Shown: positions 8,425-16,644 of the stretch, piece by piece
How positions within the stretch are numbered: the first letter of the stretch is position 1
Layout of the letters: each line of letters begins with the position of its first letter
Source of the DNA: Acholeplasmataceae bacterium
Lineage (GTDB): Bacteria > Bacillota_I > Bacilli_A > Acholeplasmatales > UBA5453
Direction: 5' to 3'
Length of the DNA stretch: 40,826 nt
Assembly: GCA_028685975.1 (NCBI GenBank)
Contig: JAQUCY010000002.1
Location: 1-40,826 of the forward strand
Program-made: the position numbers and the translations under genes
The notes under the pieces: generated by a model
What the model saw: only the letters and a program-made list of their open reading frames with translations
Databases searched by the model: none
Told to the model about the DNA's origin: nothing

Positions 8425-8447
8425 ACCACTGACAAGTGGTTTTTTTT
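8423..8447 (+). terminator. Terminator of the gene at 8035
   Basis: AAACCACT (8423-8430) pairs with AGTGGTTT (8435-8442) around a GACA loop, followed by a T-run to 8447. It overlaps the last codon of the convergent zur gene. Confidence 0.88.
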
Positions 8448-8820
8448 ACGCTAAATTTTGACAGTTCTCACAATAACCATACACCGTTAAATCATGAGAT
8501 TCCACTTTAAAATGATGTTTTTTGGTTTCTACGTCTAAGAAACTATCCACATGACAATCAATTTCAATCATTTTATGACAAGTTTTACAAACTAAATAAT
8601 GTTTATGTTCATGAGAACTAATTTTATAGTAAGCAATGTTACTTAAATTTGTTTTATCAACTAATCCTGCTGTTTCAAAAACTTCTAAAGAACGATAAAT
8701 CGTTGATAAGTTCATAGAGCCTTGCGGTAATTTTAAATAAATCATTTCAGCAGATAATGGCTTCGATGATTTTTTCAAATAATTTAGTAGTAAAGTTCTT
8801 TGTTTAGTCATTTTTAACAT
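8446..8820 (-). CDS. zur: Fur-family metal regulator, probably Zur
   Basis: This 124-residue Fur-family repressor has a winged-helix domain (TKQRTLLLNYL, MNLSTIYRSLEVFETAGLV) followed by a metal/dimer domain. It carries the two structural zinc pairs C78-x-x-C81 and C117-x-x-C120 and a His-rich EHKHY segment. Its ATG overlaps the znuB stop by one base (TAATG), and AGGAGAA precedes it, so it is the last gene of the zinc-uptake operon. That context, rather than a diagnostic residue, favours Zur over Fur or PerR. It probably represses its own operon through the palindrome at 11264-11288. Confidence 0.82.
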   Translation of the reverse strand: MLKMTKQRTLLLNYLKKSSKPLSAEMIYLKLPQGSMNLSTIYRSLEVFETAGLVDKTNLSNIAYYKISSHEHKHYLVCKTCHKMIEIDCHVDSFLDVETKKHHFKVESHDLTVYGYCENCQNLA

Positions 8821-9629
8821 TATTCAATTCTCCTAATCAATTTATATAAATATAATACACCAAACGTAATTCCGTGTAAGACAATAATTGTAGAACCAGC
8901 TGGAAAACTTAAAAAATGTCCGATGATAATACCAGTAATTGTCACAAACACATTAATAATCACACTATTAATCACCATATGTTTAAACGACTTCGCAATC
9001 AAACTACCTGATACAGCTGGAAAGATGATAAAAGCGCTTATCAGTAGTGTTCCAATTATCTGAACGCCCACTACAACCACCACCGCAGTTAAAGCGGCTA
9101 AGGTATAATCATAATAAACCTCTTTTATTTTACTAAATTTTGCATAAGTACTATCAAACGTGATGGTAAAAAGTTTCTTATAACTGAATATGACAAAGAT
9201 TAAGACTAATATTAACATAATCCCTGAATATAAAACATCAATCCATTTAGTAGAAAAGATTGATCCAACTAACATGGATTCAACACTCATATTAAAGCCA
9301 GTTGATTTAGAGATTAAAATAAATCCAATAGCGAGTGCAAAACTTGAGACCAAGCCAATCGCAGTATCACCATGTAGTTTATTAGAACGCATTAAGAATT
9401 TAATGAGTATCGATGCTAATATCGCAATCGGTATTGCAACATATAAAGGGTTATTACTAAGTAAAACGCCAATGACAACACCAGTAAAACTAATATGAGC
9501 CAATCCATCTCCGATTAATGATTGATTAGAGCTAACTAGATAGTTAGATATAAGAGAAGTTGATATAGCTAAGATTATTCCGATTAGAATAGCTCTAATA
9601 ATAAAAGGATGTAACAGAAAATCAAACAT
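8820..9629 (-). CDS. znuB: Zinc/manganese ABC transporter permease
   Basis: This 269-residue polytopic membrane protein belongs to the ABC-3 (ZnuB/TroC/MntB) permease family. It has about eight hydrophobic segments and the typical ISNYLVSSNQSLIGDGLAHISF motif region near its N-terminus, where a DxLAH sequence contacts the ATPase. A longer open frame reaches 9773, but those residues duplicate the znuC coding region in another frame. ATG 9629 overlaps the znuC stop by eight bases, is preceded by GGTGGTGA and gives a family-like N-terminus. It works with ZnuA and ZnuC to import Zn(II). Confidence 0.9.
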   Translation of the reverse strand: MFDFLLHPFIIRAILIGIILAISTSLISNYLVSSNQSLIGDGLAHISFTGVVIGVLLSNNPLYVAIPIAILASILIKFLMRSNKLHGDTAIGLVSSFALAIGFILISKSTGFNMSVESMLVGSIFSTKWIDVLYSGIMLILVLIFVIFSYKKLFTITFDSTYAKFSKIKEVYYDYTLAALTAVVVVVGVQIIGTLLISAFIIFPAVSGSLIAKSFKHMVINSVIINVFVTITGIIIGHFLSFPAGSTIIVLHGITFGVLYLYKLIRRIE

Positions 9630-10293
9630 GATAATGTTCACCACCCTTTTCATCATGATGATGCTCATGATAATTTTGAAACTGCTCAAAGGTTCCTTTA
9701 AAGCGGATTGTTTGATCCAGTTGAATGATTTTAGAACCTCTTCGTAAGCCATCTGATAAATCATGAGTGACATGAACTATGGTCATCCCATTATTGTGAA
9801 GTGCTTCAATATAATTGTAAAATTTATCTCTAAAACCCGGATCAAGCGCACTAGTGGGTTCATCTAAAATTAATACATCTGGTCGTGATAACAGCGCACG
9901 AATAATATAAACTCTTTGAGATTCGCCTCCACTAAGTTGTTTCATCTTATGATATTTTAATCCGCTAATATTCATTAATTCTAAATAGACATCAATCTCT
10001 GAATCTTTGACTTTATTTAAGTTAGATAGTTTTAAAACTTCATAAACGGTTGCCGGGATGAATTTAGGATTATGGAGATGTTGGGGAATATAACCTAACT
10101 TATACTCACCAAACCGCACAATCCCTTCAGTTGGTTTTGTTAAACCGGTCATAACCTTTATTAAAGTAGTTTTACCAGATCCATTAGGCCCGATTATATT
10201 TAAATAATCGCCCTTATTAACAGTGAATGAAATATCTTTTATTATACAAGTATCAAACTTTTTTACAGAAACATTATCAAAACTTAATATCAT
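9622..10293 (-). CDS. znuC: Zinc ABC transporter ATP-binding protein with His-rich tail
   Basis: This 223-residue ABC ATPase has Walker A GPNGSGKTT, a Q-loop near GYIPQ, the signature LSGGESQRV, Walker B VLILDEPTSALD and the H-loop VTHD. Family and neighbours place it in the metal (ZnuC/MntB-like) branch, energising the ZnuB permease on the cytoplasmic face. The last 18 residues are unusually His-rich (YHEHHHDEKGGEHYHV), suggesting a cytoplasmic zinc-binding or zinc-sensing tail. It begins after the two bases that follow the znuA stop and ends overlapping znuB. Confidence 0.92.
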   Translation of the reverse strand: MILSFDNVSVKKFDTCIIKDISFTVNKGDYLNIIGPNGSGKTTLIKVMTGLTKPTEGIVRFGEYKLGYIPQHLHNPKFIPATVYEVLKLSNLNKVKDSEIDVYLELMNISGLKYHKMKQLSGGESQRVYIIRALLSRPDVLILDEPTSALDPGFRDKFYNYIEALHNNGMTIVHVTHDLSDGLRRGSKIIQLDQTIRFKGTFEQFQNYHEHHHDEKGGEHYHV

Positions 10294-10295
10294 AT

Positions 10296-11216
10296 TTATA
10301 CCCCGTAAGCTAGTTTTATATTAGCTAAATTCTCATTCCATAAATCTAGTATGCTTGTCTTATTTTCAAACTGATCTTTACTAATGTTGTGCATAGAATA
10401 AAGTGGTTTTTTTACAATCTCATAAGAATCATTTAATAAATCAGTTTCAATAGAACTAGCTGTATTTAATCCTTCAAACTGATCATAGAAGAAGACATTT
10501 GATTTAGATCCTTTTATTTGATTAATCATCTCGAGGATATCTTGAGAGGTTGGATCCACTTCAGTTGTAAAAGAATCGGTCAAAGAAATGATATTTAGGT
10601 TAGTTTCTTCACTGAATAAAGAAAAGACGTTATGGCCAATAAAGTACAAAGGAATATTGGTTAAAGGTAAATCTAAAAATTGAGCTTTGATATCATTAAG
10701 GTCATCTTTAAGTTTAGATGCATTAGTCGTAAAAAAAGTGTTTTCTTCAGGTTTAATTTCTATTAAAGCACTTAAAATAACATCAACCATTTCAATTTGA
10801 TTTTCAAGTACAGTCCAGTAATGAAGATTTTCATCATGACCATGACTTTTATGATCATCAACGTACTCCTCATCGGTTTCATTGTGGTGTAAAGCAAAAA
10901 TATTCGCAACACTTAAATCGACAAAATTGCTTTTTCCATGATCTAGATTAACTACCCAAGGATCCATATCATTAGAAGTGAATAAAAACACCTTAGATGA
11001 TTCGATTTGGATTATTTGCTTAGAAGTTGGTTCAAAACTATGTGCATCTGCACCAATGGGCATAACTAAGTTGTAAGTCAATTTATCCCCCGCAATACTT
11101 CTAACCATATCGTATTGAATATAAAGAGTTGTGACAACATCATATTTTTCAGATGTTGTACAAGATGACAGTAAAATTAAAACTGCTAAAATTGGCAATA
11201 TCAAGATTTTTTTCAT
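10296..11216 (-). CDS. znuA: Zinc-binding lipoprotein ZnuA
   Basis: This 306-residue cluster A-I solute-binding protein begins with a lipoprotein signal peptide (ILILLSSC, lipidated Cys19). Likely metal ligands are H59 in ADAHSFEPT, H132 in LHYW and H195 in IGHNVFSLF. Between them is a loop rich in His and acids (residues 110-132; H110, H111, H122, H125, H127), the hallmark of zinc rather than manganese binders. It captures extracellular Zn(II) and delivers it to ZnuBC. It is the first gene of the operon, with AGGAGG upstream of ATG 11216 and a promoter/operator at 11243-11288. Metal specificity is inferred from the loop and the regulator. Confidence 0.9.
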   Translation of the reverse strand: MKKILILPILAVLILLSSCTTSEKYDVVTTLYIQYDMVRSIAGDKLTYNLVMPIGADAHSFEPTSKQIIQIESSKVFLFTSNDMDPWVVNLDHGKSNFVDLSVANIFALHHNETDEEYVDDHKSHGHDENLHYWTVLENQIEMVDVILSALIEIKPEENTFFTTNASKLKDDLNDIKAQFLDLPLTNIPLYFIGHNVFSLFSEETNLNIISLTDSFTTEVDPTSQDILEMINQIKGSKSNVFFYDQFEGLNTASSIETDLLNDSYEIVKKPLYSMHNISKDQFENKTSILDLWNENLANIKLAYGV

Positions 11217-11242
11217 AATATCCTCCTAATAGATACCACATG

Positions 11243-11270
11243 ATTATAGCATAAAAAAACGTATTTGCAA
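11243..11270 (-). promoter_or_regulatory. Promoter of the znu operon
   Basis: On the minus strand, TTGCAA (11270-11265) is followed 16 bases later by TATAAT (11248-11243). The -10 is extended by an upstream TGC (TGCTATAAT). The -35 lies inside the palindrome at 11264-11288. Confidence 0.7.
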
Positions 11271-11288
11271 ATCATTTGCATTTGCAAA
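11264..11288. promoter_or_regulatory. Putative Zur operator (inverted repeat)
   Basis: TTTGCAAAT (11264-11272), a 7-base spacer, then ATTTGCAAA (11280-11288) form a perfect 9+9 inverted repeat. A third TTTGC lies in the spacer. It covers the -35 of the znu operon and lies just upstream of the rimP promoter. Length and AT-rich dyad symmetry suit a Fur-family operator; the regulator is encoded in the same operon. Confidence 0.6.
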
Positions 11289-11306
11289 AAGGGTTAAATA
11301 TATTTA

Positions 11307-11335
11307 TTGAATGTTGATTAAATTAATGATATAAT
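11307..11335 (+). promoter_or_regulatory. Promoter of the rimP-nusA-infB-rbfA operon
   Basis: TTGAAT at 11307-11312 and TATAAT at 11330-11335 have an ideal 17-base spacer. This is one of the best promoter matches in the window. Confidence 0.8.
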
Positions 11336-11345
11336 AAATTGTAAT

Positions 11346-11369
11346 GTGAGTGGATGAAGATCCGCTCAT
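11346..11369 (+). promoter_or_regulatory. Leader hairpin upstream of rimP
   Basis: GTGAGTGGAT (11346-11355) pairs with ATCCGCTCAT (11360-11369) around a GAAG loop, giving ten pairs including wobbles. It begins at about the predicted transcription start and is followed by TTTTATT. It could be an attenuator or an mRNA-stabilising 5' hairpin. Confidence 0.55.
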
Positions 11370-11388
11370 TTTATTGAGGTGATAGATT

Positions 11389-11826
11389 ATGAACTTAGAA
11401 AACATAAAAAAAATCATTGAACCAGCATTGGCTACGGAAAAACTATCTTTATATTCTTTGAAGACAAAAAAAGAATTTGGGATGAGTATTTTAGAAGTAT
11501 TGGTCGATGGAGACAAACTAGATTCTGATACTTTATCAACTGTTAATCAAAAAATTAACGATCTTATTGATAGCGAGTTACCTGAAGATTACTACCTAGA
11601 AGTATCTTCACCTGGTGCAGAAAGAGATATCAGATCTTTAGAAGAAGCAAACCGTTTTATTGGTAAATATGTCTTCTTTAAAACAAACAGTATGGAACAT
11701 GAGGGTACTTTAGAAAAGATTACCGGTGAAACATTGAGCATTAAAGTAAATTTAAAAGGTCGATTTAAGACATTCGAAATAAACTATAGTGATATAATTA
11801 AATTAAGATTAGCAATTAAATTTTAG
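11389..11826 (+). CDS. rimP: Ribosome maturation factor RimP
   Basis: RimP (145 residues) binds and matures the 30S subunit. The N-terminal alpha/beta domain contains EVLVDGDKLDSDTLSTVNQ and the family signature YYLEVSSPGAERDI near residue 70; the C-terminal SH3-like domain follows. It is the first gene of the classic rimP-nusA-ylxR-ylxQ-infB-rbfA operon. AGGTGATAG precedes ATG 11389. A good promoter and a hairpin leader lie upstream. Length is normal for the family. Confidence 0.94.
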   Translation: MNLENIKKIIEPALATEKLSLYSLKTKKEFGMSILEVLVDGDKLDSDTLSTVNQKINDLIDSELPEDYYLEVSSPGAERDIRSLEEANRFIGKYVFFKTNSMEHEGTLEKITGETLSIKVNLKGRFKTFEINYSDIIKLRLAIKF

Positions 11827-11834
11827 GAGGAAAT

Positions 11835-12911
11835 ATGGTAAGCAAAGCATTTTTTGAAGCGCTAGACGCTTTAGTAGAAGAAAGAGATTTTACATATGAA
11901 CAAATAGTTGATGGCTTTATTAAAGGAATGCACGCTGCATTCAAGAAAACAAAAGGCCATTCTTCATGTCGCGTTGAAGTAAATAAAGAAAGAAACGAAA
12001 TCCTTATTTTTGAACAACAACTTGTGGTTCCTGATGAAGGTTTTGATTTGGAAGCAGATCCAAAGTACAAACAAATTAAGTTATCAGAAGCAAGAAAAAT
12101 TAAAAAAAGAATCAAAGTTGGGGAAATTTTAGAAGAATCGATTAACCCTAAAGAATTTTCACAAGCTGCAGTTCAAAACTTAAAGAACGTTTTAAATCAA
12201 AACTTAAAAACAATTGAAAAAGACAAACTTTATGAATTCTTTAAACAAAAAGAAAAAGAAATGATTGTTGGACGAGTGATTGGAGAAGATGAAAATTATT
12301 ACCGTCTTGAATTAGGTAGAGAGGTTACTACATTACTTCCAAAAAAAGAATGTCTTCCAAACGATCAGTTTGTTGAAGGGGAATCTATCAAAGTCTTTAT
12401 TTCTCAAGTTGAAATGAAATCTAAAGGACCAAAAGTGTTAGTGACACGTTTAGATAAGAGTTTTGTGACTAGATTATTTGAAGATTTAATTCCTGAAGTC
12501 AAAGATGGTATCGTTGAGATTATGGGAGTTGCCCGTGACGCGGGAGATAGAGCTAAAATAGGCGTTAAATCCAATGATCCTAATGTTGATGCGATTGGTT
12601 CATGTGTTGGCCCAGACGGTATTAGAATCAAGGAAATCGTTAGAGCATTGTCAGGGGAAAAGGTTGATTTATTCTTATGGAGTGAAAATGAAAAAGATTT
12701 AATCGCTAATTCTTTACAACCTGCTGACGTTATTAACGTGATTAATATTGATCAAAGTCAAAAAACAGCACTTGCGATCGTTGAAGATGATAAATTATCT
12801 CTTGCGATTGGTAAAGGTGGACAAAATGTGAAACTTGCCGTTCAAGCAATTGGATGGAAGATTGATATTAAATCAGTATCTATGGCTAACAGTGAGGGTA
12901 TAGATTATTAA
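11835..12911 (+). CDS. nusA: Transcription termination/antitermination factor NusA
   Basis: NusA binds RNA polymerase and nascent RNA, promoting pausing, termination and antitermination. The 358-residue protein has the N-terminal polymerase-binding domain (residues 1-125), an S1 domain (about 130-200) and two KH domains with CVGPDGIRIKEIV and AIGKGGQNVKLAVQAI. It lacks the acidic C-terminal repeats of proteobacterial NusA, as in Firmicutes. AGGAGGAAAT precedes ATG 11835, eight bases after the rimP stop. It is the second gene of the operon. Confidence 0.96.
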   Translation: MVSKAFFEALDALVEERDFTYEQIVDGFIKGMHAAFKKTKGHSSCRVEVNKERNEILIFEQQLVVPDEGFDLEADPKYKQIKLSEARKIKKRIKVGEILEESINPKEFSQAAVQNLKNVLNQNLKTIEKDKLYEFFKQKEKEMIVGRVIGEDENYYRLELGREVTTLLPKKECLPNDQFVEGESIKVFISQVEMKSKGPKVLVTRLDKSFVTRLFEDLIPEVKDGIVEIMGVARDAGDRAKIGVKSNDPNVDAIGSCVGPDGIRIKEIVRALSGEKVDLFLWSENEKDLIANSLQPADVINVINIDQSQKTALAIVEDDKLSLAIGKGGQNVKLAVQAIGWKIDIKSVSMANSEGIDY

Positions 12912-12923
12912 TAGGTGATATTT

Positions 12924-13193
12924 ATGAAAGTTAAAAAAATTCCAATGAGAACTTGTGTTGTAACAAAAGAACAACGACCAAAACAAGATTTGGTTCGTGT
13001 TGTGGCAACAAAAGAAGGTAAAATCAGTGTTGATTTAACTGGAAAAGCCAATGGTAGAGGGGCTTATTTGATACTCGATAAAAGTGTGATAGAAAAAGCC
13101 ATTAAAACAAAGGTTTTGGATAAGAAACTTGAAGTGAATATACCTAATGAAATTTATGAAGAATTATTAGAACTTGTTAAAAATGCCAAATAG
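12924..13193 (+). CDS. ylxR: YlxR-family RNA-binding/RNase P-modulating protein (DUF448)
   Basis: This 89-residue YlxR protein carries the family motifs PMRTCVVTKEQRPKQDLVRVV near the N-terminus and GKANGRGAYLILDKS in the middle. Members are small basic proteins encoded between nusA and infB; published work links them to RNase P modulation and nucleoid binding. An in-frame GTG at 12915 is part of the ribosome binding site AGGTGATA, so I start at ATG 12924. It overlaps the next gene by about eleven bases. Confidence 0.9.
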   Translation: MKVKKIPMRTCVVTKEQRPKQDLVRVVATKEGKISVDLTGKANGRGAYLILDKSVIEKAIKTKVLDKKLEVNIPNEIYEELLELVKNAK

Positions 13194-13461
13194 ACTAGGA
13201 CTTGCTAAAAAAGCATCTAAACTTACTGTTGGGACCGACCAAGTTATTAGAGCAATTCAAGCTGGAAAAGCGAAACTTGTTTTTCTTGCCAATGATGCAG
13301 CTTTTAATACTACTAAGAAAATTACCGATAAATGTCATTTTTATCAAGTTGAAGTATTAACAATGTTTGATTCTAATACTTTATCTAAAGCAGTTGGAAA
13401 ATCAAACATCAAATGTGTCGCAATACTAGATGAAGGATTTAGGGACATGTTTAAAAACTAA
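13183..13461 (+). CDS. ylxQ: YlxQ, L7Ae/L30e-family RNA-binding protein
   Basis: This protein of about 92 residues belongs to the L7Ae/L30e/Gadd45 family, close to YlxQ. It has RLGLAKKASKLTVGTDQV, KLVFLANDAAFNTTKKITDK and a C-terminal Val/Ile-rich strand. YlxQ is thought to bind kink-turn RNA. The frame opens at TTG 13174, but ATG 13183 gives the family-like N-terminus. It overlaps ylxR, and no strong ribosome binding site is visible, suggesting translational coupling. Confidence 0.88.
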   Translation: MPNRLGLAKKASKLTVGTDQVIRAIQAGKAKLVFLANDAAFNTTKKITDKCHFYQVEVLTMFDSNTLSKAVGKSNIKCVAILDEGFRDMFKN

Positions 13462-13480
13462 ATAAAAAGGAAGTGATTAC

Positions 13481-15331
13481 ATGAAGAAACGTTATGAAAT
13501 AGAAAAAGACGTTGAATCAAAGAAATACAGCAAACAAGAAGTGAGACAAACCAATCTCCCAAAGAAAAAAACAGTAACGGCTAAAGGAAAGGTTTTAATT
13601 TATAAACCTAATATGTCAGTAAGTGATGTGGCTACCAGTTTGGGGATTTCTAATGCTGAAATTATTAAGCGATTAATGGGTTTAGGGGTTATGACCTCTA
13701 TTAACCAAACAATAGATCGTGATACCATTGAACTTATTGCGATTGATTTAGGATTTTCCATTGAAAATGAAGTTATTACAGATATTACTAGATTTGATGA
13801 AATGACATTTGATGATAAGGAAGAAGACCTAATTCATCGACCACCTATCGTAACTGTTATGGGACATGTTGACCATGGCAAAACAACACTACTAGATGCG
13901 ATAAGACATACAAGAGTTGCTGCAGGAGAAGCCGGTGGGATTACTCAACATATAGGTGCTTATCAAGTTGAGATAAAAGGTCAAAAAATAACTTTTATCG
14001 ACACCCCAGGCCACGCTGCATTTACTGAAATGCGTGCTAGAGGAGCCCAAGTAACAGATATTGTCATTATCGTTGTTGCTGCAGATGACGGGGTTATGCC
14101 TCAAACTATTGAGGCAATTGACCATGCTAAATCTGCAGGTGTTCCAATTATTATTGCAGTCAACAAAATTGATAGACCTCAAGCCAATCCAGAACACGTT
14201 AAAACTGAATTATCAAATTTAGGCGTTGTTCCTGAAGATTGGGGCGGCAAAATCCCATTTGCGGAAATATCAGCTCTAAAGAATATGGGGATTGAGGATT
14301 TACTAGAAGTTGTTGTATTAGTTAGTGAAATTGAAGATTTAAAAGCGAATCCAAATAGACTTGCTACAGGTACAGTTATTGAAGCAAGACTTGATAAAGG
14401 AAGAGGGGTTGTCACAACTGTTATTGTTAAGAATGGAACATTAAAAATAGGCGATAACTTAGTATGTGGTAACACCTATGGTAAAGTTAGAACTATGTCT
14501 GATGGATCAAAAAAACGAATCCATGAAGCATTACCAAGCCAACCTATAGAAATTACTGGTCTAATGGATGTTCCATCGGCAGGGGATAAGTTTGTTTGTT
14601 TAGAAGATGAAAGACAAACCAGACAAATCGCTGAAGAAAGAACCTCTCGTCAAAGAGAAGGGGATCTTGCAAAACAAAAGAAAGCATCATTAAAGACATT
14701 GTTCAAAGAAGCTGAAGAACAAGAAAAAGAACTGGTCTTAGTCATTAAAGGTGATACACAAGGTACTATTGAGGCGTTAAAAAATTCATTAGAAAAAATT
14801 GATGTTGAAGGCTTACATGTTAATATCATACGTTCTAGTGTTGGTGCCATTACAGAATCAGACGTTACTTTAGCAGATGCTTCAAATGCAATTATCTTAG
14901 GTTTTAATGTAAGACCAATCGCAATGGTAAGAGACCTTGCTAAATCTCAAGGTGTGGAGATTCGTTTATACAATGTCATCTATAAAGCAATTGAAGATAT
15001 TGAAGCCGCACTTTCTGGTATGCTAGCGCCTGAATTTGAAGAAGTCGTTACTGGACAAGCTGAGGTTAGGGAAATCTATAAAATCAGTAAAATTGGTACG
15101 GTTGCAGGAAGTTATGTTACTGATGGATCAATCATTAGAAACAGTGGAATCAGAGTCCTTAGAGAAGGAATCGTAATATTCGAAGGTAAAATGTCTTCCT
15201 TAAAACGTTTTAAAGACGACGTTAAAGAAGTTAGACAAGGTTATGAATGTGGCATTAGTGTCGAAAACTTTAATGATATAAAAGTAGGAGACATTTTAGA
15301 AGCATTCAGAGATAAAGAGGTAGAAAAATAA
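13481..15331 (+). CDS. infB: Translation initiation factor IF-2
   Basis: IF-2 (616 residues) is the GTPase that brings fMet-tRNA to the 30S subunit and promotes subunit joining. It has an IF2-N domain ([20 protein letters not shown], about residues 45-65) and a G domain with G1 GHVDHGKT near residue 127, G3 DTPGHAAF and G4 NKID. Two beta-barrel domains and a DTQGTIEAL domain follow. The N-terminal extension is short compared with Bacillus (about 716 residues), as expected of compact genomes. AAGGAAGTGATT precedes ATG 13481. Its stop overlaps the rbfA start by one base. Confidence 0.97.
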   Translation: MKKRYEIEKDVESKKYSKQEVRQTNLPKKKTVTAKGKVLIYKPNMSVSDVATSLGISNAEIIKRLMGLGVMTSINQTIDRDTIELIAIDLGFSIENEVITDITRFDEMTFDDKEEDLIHRPPIVTVMGHVDHGKTTLLDAIRHTRVAAGEAGGITQHIGAYQVEIKGQKITFIDTPGHAAFTEMRARGAQVTDIVIIVVAADDGVMPQTIEAIDHAKSAGVPIIIAVNKIDRPQANPEHVKTELSNLGVVPEDWGGKIPFAEISALKNMGIEDLLEVVVLVSEIEDLKANPNRLATGTVIEARLDKGRGVVTTVIVKNGTLKIGDNLVCGNTYGKVRTMSDGSKKRIHEALPSQPIEITGLMDVPSAGDKFVCLEDERQTRQIAEERTSRQREGDLAKQKKASLKTLFKEAEEQEKELVLVIKGDTQGTIEALKNSLEKIDVEGLHVNIIRSSVGAITESDVTLADASNAIILGFNVRPIAMVRDLAKSQGVEIRLYNVIYKAIEDIEAALSGMLAPEFEEVVTGQAEVREIYKISKIGTVAGSYVTDGSIIRNSGIRVLREGIVIFEGKMSSLKRFKDDVKEVRQGYECGISVENFNDIKVGDILEAFRDKEVEK

Positions 15332-15690
15332 TGGAAAGTGTTACATTAGAAAGACTTCAATCATTATTTCTAAGAGAACTTGCAGTTATTGTCAATAAAG
15401 ATCGTAAGATAAAAGGACAAATGTATTTTAATATTACAGAAGTTAAAATAACAAAAGATCTTTCATTTGCGACAGTATATTACACTATATTATCTGATAA
15501 AGAAGAGGACTTAGATATTGCTAAAAACACATTAAATCAATACAATAAACAAATTAGGCAAGAATTATCTCAAAAGATTAGAAATATACGTAAAATGCCA
15601 GAACTTAAGTTTAAGTATGACGAAGCACTTGCTTACGGAAATAAAATTGATAAAATAATTAAGGAATTAAACACAACTAAAAATGAATAG
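15331..15690 (+). CDS. rbfA: Ribosome-binding factor A
   Basis: RbfA (119 residues) is a KH-fold 30S assembly factor that acts on the 5' helix of 16S rRNA. It has ERLQSLFLRELAVIVN at the N-terminus, an ITEVKITKDLSFATVYYTI core and the ending RKMPELKFKYDEAL before a basic tail. The ATG shares its first base with the infB stop (TAATG), so it is translationally coupled. It is the last gene before a strong terminator at 15696. Confidence 0.94.
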   Translation: MESVTLERLQSLFLRELAVIVNKDRKIKGQMYFNITEVKITKDLSFATVYYTILSDKEEDLDIAKNTLNQYNKQIRQELSQKIRNIRKMPELKFKYDEALAYGNKIDKIIKELNTTKNE

Positions 15691-15695
15691 TAATT

Positions 15696-15726
15696 AAGCC
15701 ATAATCTCGCTGGATTATGGCTTTTT
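15696..15726 (+). terminator. Terminator of the rimP-rbfA operon
   Basis: AAGCCATAATC (15696-15706) pairs with GATTATGGCTT (15713-15723) around TCGCTG, followed by a T-run. It is a strong intrinsic terminator six bases after the rbfA stop. Confidence 0.93.
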
Positions 15727-15768
15727 ATTATAAAAATTTTTAAATATTCAAAAAAATATAAAAAAGTA

Positions 15769-15797
15769 TTGTAATATTCAAATTAATACATTATAAT
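15769..15797 (+). promoter_or_regulatory. Promoter of the 15817-17583 operon
   Basis: TTGTAA (15769-15774), a 17-base spacer and TATAAT (15792-15797) lie immediately before AGGTGATTAG and ATG 15817. The flanking DNA is almost pure A/T and repeats AATATTCAAA. Confidence 0.78.
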
Positions 15798-15816
15798 GAA
15801 ATTAAGAGGTGATTAG

Positions 15817-16188
15817 ATGAGCATAAAATGGATTAACGTTAACAACAATCAGTTAACGGCAACCTTGTATGATACAAACATCACATTAAACAAGCCATCA
15901 AGTTATTATTTTGAAAGTGCTTATAAAGTGCTTGTTGGGATGGATGTTGAGAACAGACTAGTTCTTATCAAGCATTTAAATAAAGAAGAGTCTTTAAGAG
16001 GCAACATTGATAAAAACAATTTATTAGATTTAAAGATTAAACCAAGTTATGGTAGAATAAGTAGTAGGAAAGTAATGTTGGAAATAGAAAAAACATTTGG
16101 GTTAGACTTTAGTGAACATCTAAAGTTTCCAGCTACTTGGGATAGCACTTCTAAAATGTTAAAAATAAATCTAAATGGGGTGATTTAA
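15817..16188 (+). CDS. Unknown protein preceding NfeD/SPFH genes
   Basis: This 123-residue soluble protein has no signal peptide or membrane segment and no family I recognise. The N-terminal half is strand-rich (WINVNNNQLTATLYDTNITL, KVLVGMDVENRLVLIKHL). The middle has a basic GRISSRKVMLEIEKTF stretch, then a short helix and the ending MLKINLNGVI. It has a textbook promoter and AGGTGATTAG before its ATG. Its stop overlaps the NfeD-like start by one base, so it is almost certainly expressed with the NfeD/SPFH pair and may act with them at the membrane. Confidence 0.7.
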   Translation: MSIKWINVNNNQLTATLYDTNITLNKPSSYYFESAYKVLVGMDVENRLVLIKHLNKEESLRGNIDKNNLLDLKIKPSYGRISSRKVMLEIEKTFGLDFSEHLKFPATWDSTSKMLKINLNGVI

Positions 16189-16640
16189 TGGACACAATTC
16201 AAATAATAATGATTAGTGTTTGGGTGTTTGTTTTGATCGCAACTGTTTTGCTTGAATTTGAAAGTCCACAATTGGTTAGTATATGGTTTTCTGTTGGGGC
16301 AATTGTAGCGTTGTTGATGGCAGCATTTAATGTTCATTATTTGTGGCAAATAGGGGCATTTGTTATTGTATCAATGATATTAATATTATTAACAAGACCA
16401 CTTTCAAAACGATTTATGAACAGAGAAATAATCAAAACCAATGTCAGTAGTTTGATTGGTCAACAAGGTACTATATTAAAAGAAGTAAGTTTAAACCAAA
16501 GAGGAGAAGTTCAGGTACAAACTAGAATTTGGACAGCTTTTACAACGGAAAACATAACTATTTTAGAAGGCGAGTTAGTTAGAATTGTTGATATCGAAGG
16601 AAATAAATTATTGGTAGAACCAATTAGAAAGGAAGATTAG
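16188..16640 (+). CDS. NfeD-like membrane protein
   Basis: This 150-residue NfeD family protein of the short type (no protease domain) has two to three membrane segments within residues 5-70 (IIMISVWVFVLIATVLLEF, WFSVGAIVALLMAAF, IGAFVIVSMILILL). They are followed by an OB-fold domain with LIGQQGTILKEV, RGEVQVQTRIWTAF and EGELVRIVDIEGNKLLVEP. Short NfeD proteins are usually encoded beside SPFH/stomatin-like proteins, as here, and are thought to assist their membrane assembly. GGGGTGATTTA precedes the ATG, which overlaps the previous stop. Confidence 0.88.
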   Translation: MDTIQIIMISVWVFVLIATVLLEFESPQLVSIWFSVGAIVALLMAAFNVHYLWQIGAFVIVSMILILLTRPLSKRFMNREIIKTNVSSLIGQQGTILKEVSLNQRGEVQVQTRIWTAFTTENITILEGELVRIVDIEGNKLLVEPIRKED

Positions 16641-16644
16641 TTAC

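Noticed and set aside
9630-9773. 48-codon N-terminal extension of znuB
   Set aside because: It overlaps the znuC coding region in another frame and lacks family resemblance. ATG 9629 has a GGTGGTGA site and a correct N-terminus.
11261-11290. Repeated TTTGCA units as a possible attachment site or short repeat array
   Set aside because: Only three imperfect units occur, with dyad symmetry over a promoter; a metal-regulator operator explains them better. No integrase or second copy is seen.
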